Source: Phycisphaerales bacterium
GTDB taxonomy: Bacteria; Planctomycetota; Phycisphaerae; Phycisphaerales; UBA1924
Reading direction: 5' to 3'
Assembly (NCBI GenBank): GCA_016742075.1
Contig: JACVCL010000013.1
Span: 1-34,605 of the forward strand
DNA length: 34,605 bases
Every line of letters begins with the position of its first letter. The stretch's first letter is position 1. Under the pieces are notes generated by a model. It was not told the origin of the DNA. It did no database searches and saw only the letters and a program-made list of their open reading frames with translations. This document shows, one piece after another, positions 1 through 7,142 of this stretch. A program made the position numbers and the translations under genes.

Positions 1-82
1 CCCCAGGACCCCACGCGACGCCGCGACCCCACGCCAGCCCGATTTCGCCGCCGCCCGATTGATCCCTGCTCCTGCCTGAGAG
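1..82. other. Left-edge sequence, no gene assigned
   Basis: This short stretch precedes gspF. Two plus-strand frames are open from the window edge and stop inside it, so it could hold the last codons of an upstream gene. By analogy with other type II secretion operons that gene could be gspE, but there is too little sequence to identify a protein. No clear promoter or hairpin is visible. Confidence 0.3.
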
Positions 83-1291
83 ATGTCCGCAGCCCCCACC
101 AACCGAGCCTTCTTCTTCCAGGCGATGAAGCCCACCGGGAGCAAGACCCTGGGCGTGCGCAGCGCCGCCGACGAATCGGCCCTGGCCGAGGAACTCCGGC
201 GCGAGCAGCTCCTGCTGCTGTCGGCCTACCGGCTCCCGGCGTTCGTCACCACCGGGGGCGAGCGCCTGGGCCTGCGCGATGAGGCGGCGCTGAACGACCA
301 GCTGCACATCCTGCTGTCGCGCGGCGTGCCGCTGACCGAGGCGCTGGAGGTGGCCAGCAGCGTGGTGAGCGCGCGGGCCGCGGCGAAGATCGGCCGCATG
401 CGCGAGAGCGTGGCGGCGGGCGCCGGCTTCGCCGATGCGTGCGAGCGGGTGGGCGGGTTCGATCCCGTGGCCGTGGCCGTGTACCGCTCGGCCGAGCGAA
501 CGGGCGATCTGGCCGGCGCCGCCGAGCGGCTGGCCCGGGCGGCCCGCCGGCGGCTGGCGATCTCCGGCAAGGCCATCACCGTGCTCATCTACCCCGCGGT
601 GATCGCGACCGTCGGCTTCCTGCTGTTCATGGTGCTCGTCTTCTTCCTGCTGCCCACGCTGGCGGCGCAGATCAGGGCCCTTTCGCGCGAGAACTCGCTG
701 CCCTGGTTCAGCGAGATGGTGTTCTCGTTCGGCGAGTTCTGCGGGGCCCACCGCACGGCGCTGATGATCGCGATGGGGGTGGCGGTGGTCGCGGCGTTCG
801 TGCTGCGGGCCCCGATCATCGCGGGCGTGCGCAGCCTGCTCATCCGCACACCCGCGGCCAAAGACCTGATCCTGTACTCCGAGATCTCCCGGTTCTTCTC
901 GGTGATGGCCGCGATGACCAAGAGCGGCGTGACCCTGGCCGAGGCGCTCGCGACGTCGGTCGGCGTCATCAGCCAGCCCCGCCTGCGGTCGCAGCTGGAC
1001 ACCCTCAGGCAGAACCTGGTCGACGGCGGCCTGCTCCGCGTGCTGCTCGACCGCGTCGACGCCCTGCCGCTGGCCACGCGGCGGCTGCTGATGGCCGCCG
1101 ACCGCGCCGGCGACCTCGACTCGGCCTTCGACTCCCTGGCTTCCACCACCGCCGACGAGGTTGACAAGCGGGCGGCCCGCCTGCTCGGCCTCATCGAGCC
1201 CGCCGCGCTTATCGCGCTGTTCCTGGTGCTCGGACCGGTGATCGTCGCGATCGCCGTGCCGCTGATCACCCGGGCGACGAGCGCGGGATGA
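83..1291 (+). CDS. gspF: Type II secretion system inner-membrane protein F (GspF/PilC family)
   Basis: This is the polytopic platform protein that links the secretion ATPase to pseudopilus assembly. The 402 residues match the usual family length of about 400. Two GspF repeats are visible. The first, around residues 70-170, contains HILLSRGVPLTEALEVASS. The second, around 270-370, contains RFFSVMAAMTKSGVTLAEAL. Hydrophobic segments lie near 170-195 (AITVLIYPAVIATVGFLLF), 228-245 and at the C-terminus (LIALFLVLGPVIVAIAVPLI), giving the expected three membrane helices. The ATG at 83 has only a weak purine stretch directly upstream. It is first in the visible gsp operon, and gspG follows after 97 bases. 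Identification at family level is firm; whether it serves secretion or a pilus is inferred from the four pseudopilin genes behind it. Confidence 0.93.
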   Translation: MSAAPTNRAFFFQAMKPTGSKTLGVRSAADESALAEELRREQLLLLSAYRLPAFVTTGGERLGLRDEAALNDQLHILLSRGVPLTEALEVASSVVSARAAAKIGRMRESVAAGAGFADACERVGGFDPVAVAVYRSAERTGDLAGAAERLARAARRRLAISGKAITVLIYPAVIATVGFLLFMVLVFFLLPTLAAQIRALSRENSLPWFSEMVFSFGEFCGAHRTALMIAMGVAVVAAFVLRAPIIAGVRSLLIRTPAAKDLILYSEISRFFSVMAAMTKSGVTLAEALATSVGVISQPRLRSQLDTLRQNLVDGGLLRVLLDRVDALPLATRRLLMAADRAGDLDSAFDSLASTTADEVDKRAARLLGLIEPAALIALFLVLGPVIVAIAVPLITRATSAG

Positions 1292-1388
1292 CCCCCGGGC
1301 CCGACGCGGGCAACCGCCGCCCCGCGGGCCCCTAAAATCGCGGTGCGGCCCCGGCCCGCCGCCGCCCGATCCGTGAGGAGACCCGACC

Positions 1389-1829
1389 ATGCCCACCGCC
1401 CGCCGAACCGCCGCCGCCGCATCCCGCGGCTTCACGCTCCTGGAACTGATGATCGTCCTGATCATCATCGCCGTGCTCGGCACGATCGTGACGCTGAACT
1501 TCGTCGGCGCCGGCGACAAGGCCAAGTACGACGCCACCCGCGCGACCATGAAGTCGGTCGTCGCGGCGCTCTCGCTGTACCGCACCAACTACGGCACGTA
1601 CCCACCCTCGAACCCCGGCCTGAACGTGCTCGTGCAGCAGAACCTGCTCAACCCGCCCGTCCTCCCCACCGACGCGTGGGAGCGCCCCTTGGTCTACATG
1701 TCGCCCGGGCCCAAGGGCTTCGAGGGGTTTCTGCTGGTGAGCTGGGGCAAGGACGGCGTCGAGACCGCGGGCCCGGGGCCCGACAAGCACTCGGGGGCCA
1801 TCTGGGTGGGCCCCGACACCAAGTGGTGA
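1389..1829 (+). CDS. gspG: Type II secretion major pseudopilin GspG
   Basis: This is the major subunit of the periplasmic pseudopilus. A class III prepilin leader is visible: positively charged residues 1-13, cleavage after Gly14, then FTLLELMIVLIIIAVLG with Glu19 at mature position +5. After the N-terminal helix, the globular part shows the GspG pattern: LYRTNYGTYP at 63-72, a PTDAWERPLVY strand near 93-103, and a C-terminal SWGKDGVETAGPGPD loop that resembles the calcium-binding Gly/Asp loop of the family. The 146 residues are typical. A GAGGAG ribosome-binding site lies about 10 bases before the ATG. The same globular pattern recurs in two unrelated proteins of this window (11361-12755 and 26673-28535). 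Confidence 0.95.
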   Translation: MPTARRTAAAASRGFTLLELMIVLIIIAVLGTIVTLNFVGAGDKAKYDATRATMKSVVAALSLYRTNYGTYPPSNPGLNVLVQQNLLNPPVLPTDAWERPLVYMSPGPKGFEGFLLVSWGKDGVETAGPGPDKHSGAIWVGPDTKW

Positions 1830-1845
1830 GGCCGCGATCACACCG

Positions 1846-2382
1846 ATGCCCGCACCGCCCAGCCGAACTTTGCCCCGCCGGAAAGGCCTGACCTTCCTCG
1901 AGGTCATGGTCTCTCTGGCCGTGCTGGGCCTCACGGCGTCGATGATCTTCGGCGGCGTGGCGTTCGTGGAGGGCGTGTCGATGCGCGACCGTCACCGCCT
2001 GAACGCCGCCGAGGTGGCCCATCGGATCGTCCTGCAGTACATGGACGACTCGGAGAAACTCCGCGGCCAGCCCAACGTCGTCGAGCAGGGCGGCTTCCGG
2101 TACGTCTTCAAGTATGAAGACTCGTTGCTGCTCGAAGAGCGCGAGGAGGGCGCGACCGCCTCCCGCCGCACCGCCAAGGCCTTCGGCGAGTCGAGCGTCA
2201 ACGAGATGCTCACGTCGCGCATCACGCAGCTCAAGGTCACCGTCTGGGTGGCCAACCGCGGGCGGGCCGAGGGGCCCCCGCTCATCGAGCTCGTGCGCAT
2301 CTACGACGCCGCGGGCGGCCCCCCCGAGCGCACCATCGAGTGGCTCAAGCGCCAGCTCAAGGACATGATGGAGCAGCGATGA
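1846..2382 (+). CDS. Minor pseudopilin, GspI-like
   Basis: This is a prepilin-type protein of 178 residues. The leader is short and basic (RTLPRRKG), with predicted cleavage between Gly14 and Leu15, followed by LTFLEVMVSLAVLGLTASM with the conserved Glu19 at +5. The EVMVSLAVL sequence is closest to GspI-type minor pseudopilins, and its place between gspG and a GspJ-like gene agrees with that. The rest (residues 45-178) is hydrophilic and holds a strand-rich part (YVFKYEDSLLLEE, QLKVTVWVA). It should join the initiating tip complex of the pseudopilus. It starts 16 bases after gspG, and its stop overlaps the next start in an ATGA junction, which suggests translational coupling. Assignment to I rather than H is tentative. 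Confidence 0.8.
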   Translation: MPAPPSRTLPRRKGLTFLEVMVSLAVLGLTASMIFGGVAFVEGVSMRDRHRLNAAEVAHRIVLQYMDDSEKLRGQPNVVEQGGFRYVFKYEDSLLLEEREEGATASRRTAKAFGESSVNEMLTSRITQLKVTVWVANRGRAEGPPLIELVRIYDAAGGPPERTIEWLKRQLKDMMEQR

Positions 2383-3203
2383 GGCGCCGACCGCCCATCG
2401 TCCCCGCCCCGGCGCCGCGGGGCTTCACGCTCATCGAGCTCATGCTCGCGGTGAGCCTCTCGCTCATCGTCGTCGGCGCGGCACTCGCCCTGATCGGCCT
2501 TCTGGCCGCCGCCGACCGGCAGACCGGCGCACGGTTCGACCATGTCGTCGAGCAGGCCGGCAGCCAGGAGGTCATCCGCCGAGCGATGCAGTCGCTCGTG
2601 GCCGCCCCGCCCAAGGACCAGGCCCTCGGCGGGCTTCAGAACACAGGCCCCACGGGCCCCACCGGCGCAACGGGCCCCACGGGCACCACGGGCGCGACCG
2701 GCCCGAGCGGCGCCACCGGCCCCACCGGCCCCACCGGCGCCGATCTTCTGAGCGCCCTGACCGCCGAGCCCGACACCAGCGGCCCCCCGCACTTTGACCT
2801 CTTCCGCGACGGGCGCGATCTTCCCGCCCTCGAGGTCGTCGTCAGCCTGTCGCCCACCCCCATCGGCCGGCCCCGGGCCGCCGACCTCGCCCGCGACCCC
2901 GAGGGCCTCATGAAGCGCGTCTCCCGCGCCCGCGGCCGCTTCGAGCTCGATGAGGTCGACCAGTCCTGGTCCCTGGTCTGGAGGCCCATCGACCCTTCCG
3001 GCGAGAAAACCGTGCTTCTCCGCGGCGTCACGCGGCTGGAATGGTGGGTGCTCCCCACCGCCACCAAGGAGAACTGGCTCGAGGTCCACGCGGCGTACCT
3101 CGCCGAAGACTTCCCCGTCGCGGTCCGCCTCATCGTCGAAACCGCCGGCGGTGGCGGGGTCGACTGGCTCTTCGAGACCAACGTGATCACGGAGCGCCAG
3201 TGA
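2379..3203 (+). CDS. Minor pseudopilin, GspJ-like, with an internal collagen-like tract
   Basis: This is a prepilin-type protein of 274 residues starting at the ATG that overlaps the previous stop (ATGA). The leader ends PAPRG, with cleavage after Gly15, followed by FTLIELMLAVSLSLIVVGAALAL and Glu20 at +5. After the helix, residues 90-121 form ten consecutive Gly-X-Y triplets plus a final Gly-Ala, rich in GPT and GAT. That tract is not part of any standard pseudopilin domain. The remaining C-terminal part (about 122-274) has strands such as LEVVVSLSP, SWSLVWRP and LEVHAAYLAEDFPVAVRLIVE, as expected for a GspJ-like globular domain. It is coupled to the next gene by a GTGA overlap. Family membership is clear; the J assignment rests on order and size. 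Confidence 0.83.
   Translation: MRRRPPIVPAPAPRGFTLIELMLAVSLSLIVVGAALALIGLLAAADRQTGARFDHVVEQAGSQEVIRRAMQSLVAAPPKDQALGGLQNTGPTGPTGATGPTGTTGATGPSGATGPTGPTGADLLSALTAEPDTSGPPHFDLFRDGRDLPALEVVVSLSPTPIGRPRAADLARDPEGLMKRVSRARGRFELDEVDQSWSLVWRPIDPSGEKTVLLRGVTRLEWWVLPTATKENWLEVHAAYLAEDFPVAVRLIVETAGGGGVDWLFETNVITERQ
2646..2741 (+). repeat. Collagen-like Gly-X-Y coding repeat in the GspJ-like gene
   Basis: These 96 bases encode 32 residues with glycine at every third position: six GPT, two GAT-type and related triplets (GTT, GPS, GAT) and a terminal GA. Codons are almost all ggc-ccc-acc, so the DNA is itself a degenerate 9-base repeat. No stop or frameshift interrupts it, and prepilin-type sequence before it and strand-rich sequence after it stay in frame. 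Confidence 0.9.
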
Positions 3204-4102
3204 GGTCCCCCGGCATCATCCCGGCTGTTTCCCCCGCCCGTCTCCGGCGGGGGTACGTGCTCGTGCTCGTGCTGGGAATCATGATGATCGCCGTCATCAC
3301 GATCGGCTGGCTCATCAACCGCCAGATGGTGGAAGCGACGATCGTCCAGCGTCAGATCGAAGGCTACGTGCGGCATCACGAGATGCTGGGCGTCCGCGAT
3401 CTGGTCCGGCTGTGGATCGGCAAGAAGGCCGGTTCCACGAATTTCGCCGAAGCCGCCCGGAGCGGCGACCCGGTCATCCAGACCACGCTGCCGACGGGCA
3501 TGAGCGTCACCGTCAAGGTGTACGACGGTCAGGGGACGCTCTTGGCCCTCCCCAGCCGCGCGCCGACCGACGACGCCCGCAAGCTGCTGCTGACCATCCT
3601 CTCGCGGCTCACGGAAGATCGCATCGACCTCGTCCGCCGCTCGGGGCCGTGGGAGGTCAGCCTCCGCTCGGCGCCCGACGAGCTGCTGGCCATGATCACC
3701 GGCAACAACCCGCTGGCCATCGGCATCCTCCGCGACGCGGCCGGGCAGGACAAGGTCGAGGCCCCGGAGCTTCTCGGCGCCCTGATCAGGGCGGGCATCG
3801 AGCAGCGCGATGCCCAGACGATGCTCCAGTTCTTCGCCCTCAACACCACGCTCTGGCGGCTGGCGGTCGAGGTCCAGAACGCCAACGCCGAACCGCAGTG
3901 GTACGAGCTGCTGGCCGAGATCCAGGGCAACCTGCCGGTGATCCACGAATGGCGGCGGCTGACCCGGGAAGCCGCTGAAGAACTGGCGGCCCGCGCCGAC
4001 GGCCGACCCGGCCGACCCGGCCGGCCCGGCCGGCCCGCGGCAGACACCTCGCCGGCGGGGGTGGCTCCGGGCTCACCCTTGGGCGGCCGAGGCGCCCGGT
4101 AA
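3200..4102 (+). CDS. Pseudopilin-like protein, GspK-like
   Basis: The start is a GTG at 3200 overlapping the preceding TGA. The reading frame stays open further upstream, but that part is antiparallel in character to the J-like gene and lacks a leader. From the GTG the 300-residue product has a basic leader (SPARLRRG), then YVLVLVLGIMMIAVITIGWLI. There is no glutamate at mature +5, which is the hallmark of GspK. Residues 100-260 are mostly helical, as in the GspK globular domain, and carry VYDGQGTLLALPSR where GspK proteins usually have a conserved DE-G-K-N motif. GspK caps the pseudopilus tip with I and J. The C-terminus is odd: GRPGRPGRPGRP at 268-279 and a proline/glycine tail. The K assignment is moderately sure. 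Confidence 0.72.
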   Translation: MRSPGIIPAVSPARLRRGYVLVLVLGIMMIAVITIGWLINRQMVEATIVQRQIEGYVRHHEMLGVRDLVRLWIGKKAGSTNFAEAARSGDPVIQTTLPTGMSVTVKVYDGQGTLLALPSRAPTDDARKLLLTILSRLTEDRIDLVRRSGPWEVSLRSAPDELLAMITGNNPLAIGILRDAAGQDKVEAPELLGALIRAGIEQRDAQTMLQFFALNTTLWRLAVEVQNANAEPQWYELLAEIQGNLPVIHEWRRLTREAAEELAARADGRPGRPGRPGRPAADTSPAGVAPGSPLGGRGAR

Positions 4103-4152
4103 CCCGGGACGGCCCCCCCACCCGGCACCCAACCGCCGACGGATGAAGCCCG

Positions 4153-4185
4153 GGCCGATTCCGACGCCCAGAGGCCGAATCGGCC
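4153..4185 (+). promoter_or_regulatory. Perfect 9-bp inverted repeat before the GspC/PilP-like gene
   Basis: GGCCGATTC at 4153-4161 is the exact reverse complement of GAATCGGCC at 4177-4185, with a 15-base loop. It sits in the only sizeable gap (about 100 bases) of the secretion operon after gspG. In RNA it would be a stable stem just before the next gene, so an attenuator, RNA-processing site or operator are all possible. It is not followed by a T-run. Confidence 0.45.
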
Positions 4186-4204
4186 GATGGCGGTACAAAG
4201 GGGC

Positions 4205-4903
4205 ATGATGGCCGACGCGACTCGGAGCGCGAGTGTGTTGTTGCCGGCGGGCGCGCTGGGCGCGGTCGCCGCGGGCGCTCTGGTCTGGATCGCCCCCACC
4301 GGCTTTCTGCGCCCCGGCGAGGCCGACCGCCAGGTGGTGGTGATGCCGTCGGTACCGCCCAGCGCCCCGCCGAAGCCGCTCGAGGGTCCCGCGGCGGAGT
4401 GGCCCAAGCTGGCGGCCCGGCTGGAGGCCCTCCGCGAGCCCTACGTGGCCCCGACAACCCCCGGCGATCAGCAGCAGGGCGAGTCGGCCCCGCCCCCGCC
4501 CCCGGCCCGGTCGATCGCCTGGCAGTACACCGGCTTCGTGCAGCAGCCCCGCCAGATCGTGGCGGTCGTCACGATCAACGGCTCCCAGCGGTTCATCTTC
4601 GCCGGGCAGACCATGGCCGCCGAGAACGCCGGCGGCACGGGCGGCACCGGCACCCTGAAGGTCGACCGGATCACCGCAGACGAAATCGGGGTCTCCTGGG
4701 ACGGCGAAGCCCTTCCCCCGGTGAAGCGAACGATCCCCCCGCCACCGAAGCTGCTGACCCCCGGGGCGCGACCCGCCGGGGCCGATCACTCGGCCGGGCG
4801 TGGCGTGCCCCCCAACCTGCCCCAGCCCGGCCAGCCCGGCATGCCGCGGAGCTTCAACAACCCCGCGGCGGTCCCCCAGCGTCCGCAGGGAGGACCGCGC
4901 TGA
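4205..4903 (+). CDS. GspC/PilP-like periplasmic linker protein
   Basis: This is a 232-residue, proline-rich protein with one N-terminal membrane segment (VLLPAGALGAVAAGALVWIAP, about 11-31), a long linker, and a small beta domain at about 104-178 (WQYTGFVQQPRQIVAVVTI, RFIFAGQTM, LKVDRITADEIGVSWDGE). That is the layout of GspC homology-region and PilP domains, which connect the inner-membrane platform to the secretin. The C-terminus is a low-complexity Pro/Gly tail. Starts are possible at 4187, 4205 and 4208. I chose 4205 because AAAGGGG lies just ahead and the hairpin at 4153-4185 abuts 4187. The stop overlaps the next ATG by one base. Position and architecture support the call more than sequence identity does. 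Confidence 0.65.
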   Translation: MMADATRSASVLLPAGALGAVAAGALVWIAPTGFLRPGEADRQVVVMPSVPPSAPPKPLEGPAAEWPKLAARLEALREPYVAPTTPGDQQQGESAPPPPPARSIAWQYTGFVQQPRQIVAVVTINGSQRFIFAGQTMAAENAGGTGGTGTLKVDRITADEIGVSWDGEALPPVKRTIPPPPKLLTPGARPAGADHSAGRGVPPNLPQPGQPGMPRSFNNPAAVPQRPQGGPR

Positions 4904-6492
4904 TGGCCCGCCCTGTGGCCCACGTTCGGTCCGACTTGGCCCTGCTGCGCCTGGCGGGCTCGGAGGGCAGTGCGCAATGGACCGCCCCTGTGGCCCCCGT
5001 GGGCGACGCGGCCGGCCAGCTCATAGCCCTGCGCGGCCGGGCGTCTGACGGGGCCGACTGGCTGGCCACCCAGCGGGCCGCCCGGAAGGGCCTGGCCGCG
5101 GTGGTCTGCGACGTCGACGAGGCGCTGTGCATCTGGCTCAAGGCTTCAAGCACCGCAGCGCCGGTGCTGAGCGCCACGCTCCGATCGGCATCCCAGGATT
5201 GGGGGGATTCTCTGCCGATCGGCACGGTCGAGCCCGTTCACGCTCCCGAGGCGGCCACCGGTTCGAGGGGCCTGTTCGGTTTCGGAGGCTCGGGGCCCGG
5301 GCGTGCGCCTCGGAAGTCGGCGTCGTTCCTTCCGGTCATCACGCTGCCGGACTCGCTGCTGCGGCTGTGGCTCGACGCGCTCGATGGGCGCGGCGTGCGG
5401 GTGGGCCCGGTGATGACGCTGTGGCACGCTCTGGCCGCGGCGTGGGATGAGCGTGCCGGCGGTGGGGCGGACGATCGCTCGGTGACCGCGGTGATCGCCG
5501 CCGACGGCGAGCGTCGGCTGGTCTGGGCTTGGTCCGATGCGGCGGGCCTGCTCTGTGGCGGCGTCACCGCGCTGGAGGGGCCGCGCCCGGAGCCGGCGGC
5601 CGCGGGGACGGCCGGGCCGGAGGCCGCGCAGCAGCCCGAGCCCGAGTCTGACCCGTGGGCGGTGGCCCGCCGTCGTCTGTCGCTGGACTGGCTTACGTGG
5701 GCGTCGCAGATCGGCCGCCGGCCCGAGAGGCTGGTGGTGGTCGGCCCGCGGGCGCAGGAGATCGCCGGGCATGTGCGGTCGAGTTTCGGATCGGTCGCGA
5801 CGCGGACCGCGGGCGAGGCCGACCCGATCGGCGCGACGCTGCTCCGCCTGAGCGAGACACTCGAACGTTCGCCGTCGCCCGCCCCGGGCGACGGGAAGCG
5901 CGCGCTGGCCCGGCTTACGGCGCGGCCCAGCCGCGCGCTGCGGGCCCGGTACCGCTGGGGCGCGGCGGCGCTGGCGGGTCTGGGGCTGGCGCTGGCGGGC
6001 GGCGGTTGGCAGTTGCGGCGGGCCGGCGCGGCGTGGTCGGAGGCCGGCTTCACGCTGACGGCCACCGCGAACAAGGACGCCCGCGAGGTGTTCAAGGACC
6101 TGGCGCCGGGCCTGGTGGTGCCGCAACTGGAGGCGAAGCTCGCGGCCGAGCAGGCCAAGCCGCGGTTCGAGCCGCCGAAGCCACCGCCGGCGATCTTCGC
6201 CGAGGCGGTGCGCGTGGTCGGCATTCTCGAGGATCCGCGGAACGCCAACGCCCGGCCCGACGACGGCGAGGCCGCGGGCGAGGCGGGCACGCGCCCGAGC
6301 ATCCGCCTTCAGCGGCTGTCGATGGACGCGGCGCAGAACATTGAACTCGTGGTCTCGGTGCCCGACCGGACGGTGACCGCGCAGATCCTCACCGGCCTGC
6401 GTGGGGCGGGCCGGCACGCCGACTGGGAGACCAGCCAGACGGGCGACTTTCTCAAGCCGCTGTTCCGCGGGAACTGGATCCTCAAGCGATGA
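4903..6492 (+). CDS. GspL/PilN-like platform protein
   Basis: This is a 529-residue protein starting at the ATG in the TGATG junction, with GGGAGGA about nine bases upstream. Residues 1-340 are cytoplasmic and contain strand and helix segments compatible with the degenerate actin-like domain of GspL (SVTAVIAADGERRLVWAW at 193-210, PERLVVVGPRAQEIAGHV at 274-291). One membrane helix follows at about 352-370 (WGAAALAGLGLALAGGGW). A periplasmic part at about 375-529 has a helical stretch and a final ferredoxin-like region (IRLQRLSMDAAQNIELVVSV, QILTGLRGAG). GspL recruits the GspE ATPase and pairs with GspM. The next gene overlaps by four bases and fits GspM. Sequence similarity is weak, so the call relies on architecture and operon position. 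Confidence 0.65.
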   Translation: MARPVAHVRSDLALLRLAGSEGSAQWTAPVAPVGDAAGQLIALRGRASDGADWLATQRAARKGLAAVVCDVDEALCIWLKASSTAAPVLSATLRSASQDWGDSLPIGTVEPVHAPEAATGSRGLFGFGGSGPGRAPRKSASFLPVITLPDSLLRLWLDALDGRGVRVGPVMTLWHALAAAWDERAGGGADDRSVTAVIAADGERRLVWAWSDAAGLLCGGVTALEGPRPEPAAAGTAGPEAAQQPEPESDPWAVARRRLSLDWLTWASQIGRRPERLVVVGPRAQEIAGHVRSSFGSVATRTAGEADPIGATLLRLSETLERSPSPAPGDGKRALARLTARPSRALRARYRWGAAALAGLGLALAGGGWQLRRAGAAWSEAGFTLTATANKDAREVFKDLAPGLVVPQLEAKLAAEQAKPRFEPPKPPPAIFAEAVRVVGILEDPRNANARPDDGEAAGEAGTRPSIRLQRLSMDAAQNIELVVSVPDRTVTAQILTGLRGAGRHADWETSQTGDFLKPLFRGNWILKR

Positions 6493-7142
6493 CCACCGGC
6501 GCGCCCATCCCGACAGGCGGCTCGGCCCCGCTGCCCGGGCGCACGGCCCGGCCCGCCTCGTCGGAGGCCCAGCTGGCCGCGCTGGCCGCCGCCGCCGACC
6601 GCGCCAACCGGCCGACCGGGATGATCGTGCTGACGGCCCTCCTCGCCGGCATCGGCCTGGCGTTCCTGCTGGTGTCGCTGGCGGCGTACAGCCGGAGCAA
6701 GTCGGAGTACCGCGTGAATTTCGAGACGGCCACGCGGACGCGCAAACTGCTGGCCGACATCGATTCGCTCCGGCAGCTGCGGCCCGACGTCAACAAGCTC
6801 TACCCGCCGACGAACTTCATGACCGCCAACATCTCGGAGGTGGCGCAGCAGGTCTGGGGCTCGGCGGCGCTCTCCTCGGTCCGGATCGGCGACGCCCAGA
6901 TCTCACCCCTTCCGTTCAGCGAAGGGGTCGACCGGGCCACCGTGCAGTGCGTCATCGACAGCCAGCCGCTGGAGAAGATCCTCCGGTGGATCGACGAGGT
7001 GCCGAAGCACAAGGGGTTCATGGACGGGGGTCACAAGGTCTTCGTCTCGCAGTTCACCGTGCAGCCGTCGGGCCCGGGCTGGCAGGCGAACATCAACTAC
7101 ACCATGTTCCAGGGCCGGCCAGAGTTCAAGGCGGTGAAATGA
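6489..7142 (+). CDS. GspM/PilO-like protein
   Basis: This is a 217-residue bitopic protein. A 43-residue cytoplasmic head precedes one membrane helix (GMIVLTALLAGIGLAFLLVSLAAY, about 44-67). A helical stalk follows (KSEYRVNFETATRTRKLLADIDSLRQL in two pieces), then a small alpha/beta periplasmic domain at about 120-217 (RATVQCVIDSQPLEKILRWIDEVPKH and FVSQFTVQP). This is the PilO/GspM plan: TM, coiled coil, ferredoxin-like fold. It overlaps the GspL-like gene by ATGA and the TPR gene in the same way, so the three are probably made in fixed ratio. PilO-like is as good a label as GspM. Confidence 0.68.
   Translation: MTTGAPIPTGGSAPLPGRTARPASSEAQLAALAAAADRANRPTGMIVLTALLAGIGLAFLLVSLAAYSRSKSEYRVNFETATRTRKLLADIDSLRQLRPDVNKLYPPTNFMTANISEVAQQVWGSAALSSVRIGDAQISPLPFSEGVDRATVQCVIDSQPLEKILRWIDEVPKHKGFMDGGHKVFVSQFTVQPSGPGWQANINYTMFQGRPEFKAVK

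Noticed and set aside
2646-2741. Collagen-like tract as a sign of phage tail-fibre or horizontally acquired DNA
   Set aside because: It is in frame inside a pseudopilin in an intact operon, has the same base composition as its surroundings and has no phage genes near it.
2636-3946. Minus-strand open frame of 436 codons opposite the J- and K-like pseudopilin genes
   Set aside because: It spans two clear genes on the other strand, has no recognisable domain and is rich in Arg, Asp and Gly. In DNA of this GC content, long open frames opposite real genes are expected.
5146-6417. Minus-strand open frame of 423 codons opposite the GspL-like gene
   Set aside because: Arg/Pro-rich composition, no motif, no ribosome-binding site. 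The opposite strand has an operon with coupled starts and a clear membrane helix.
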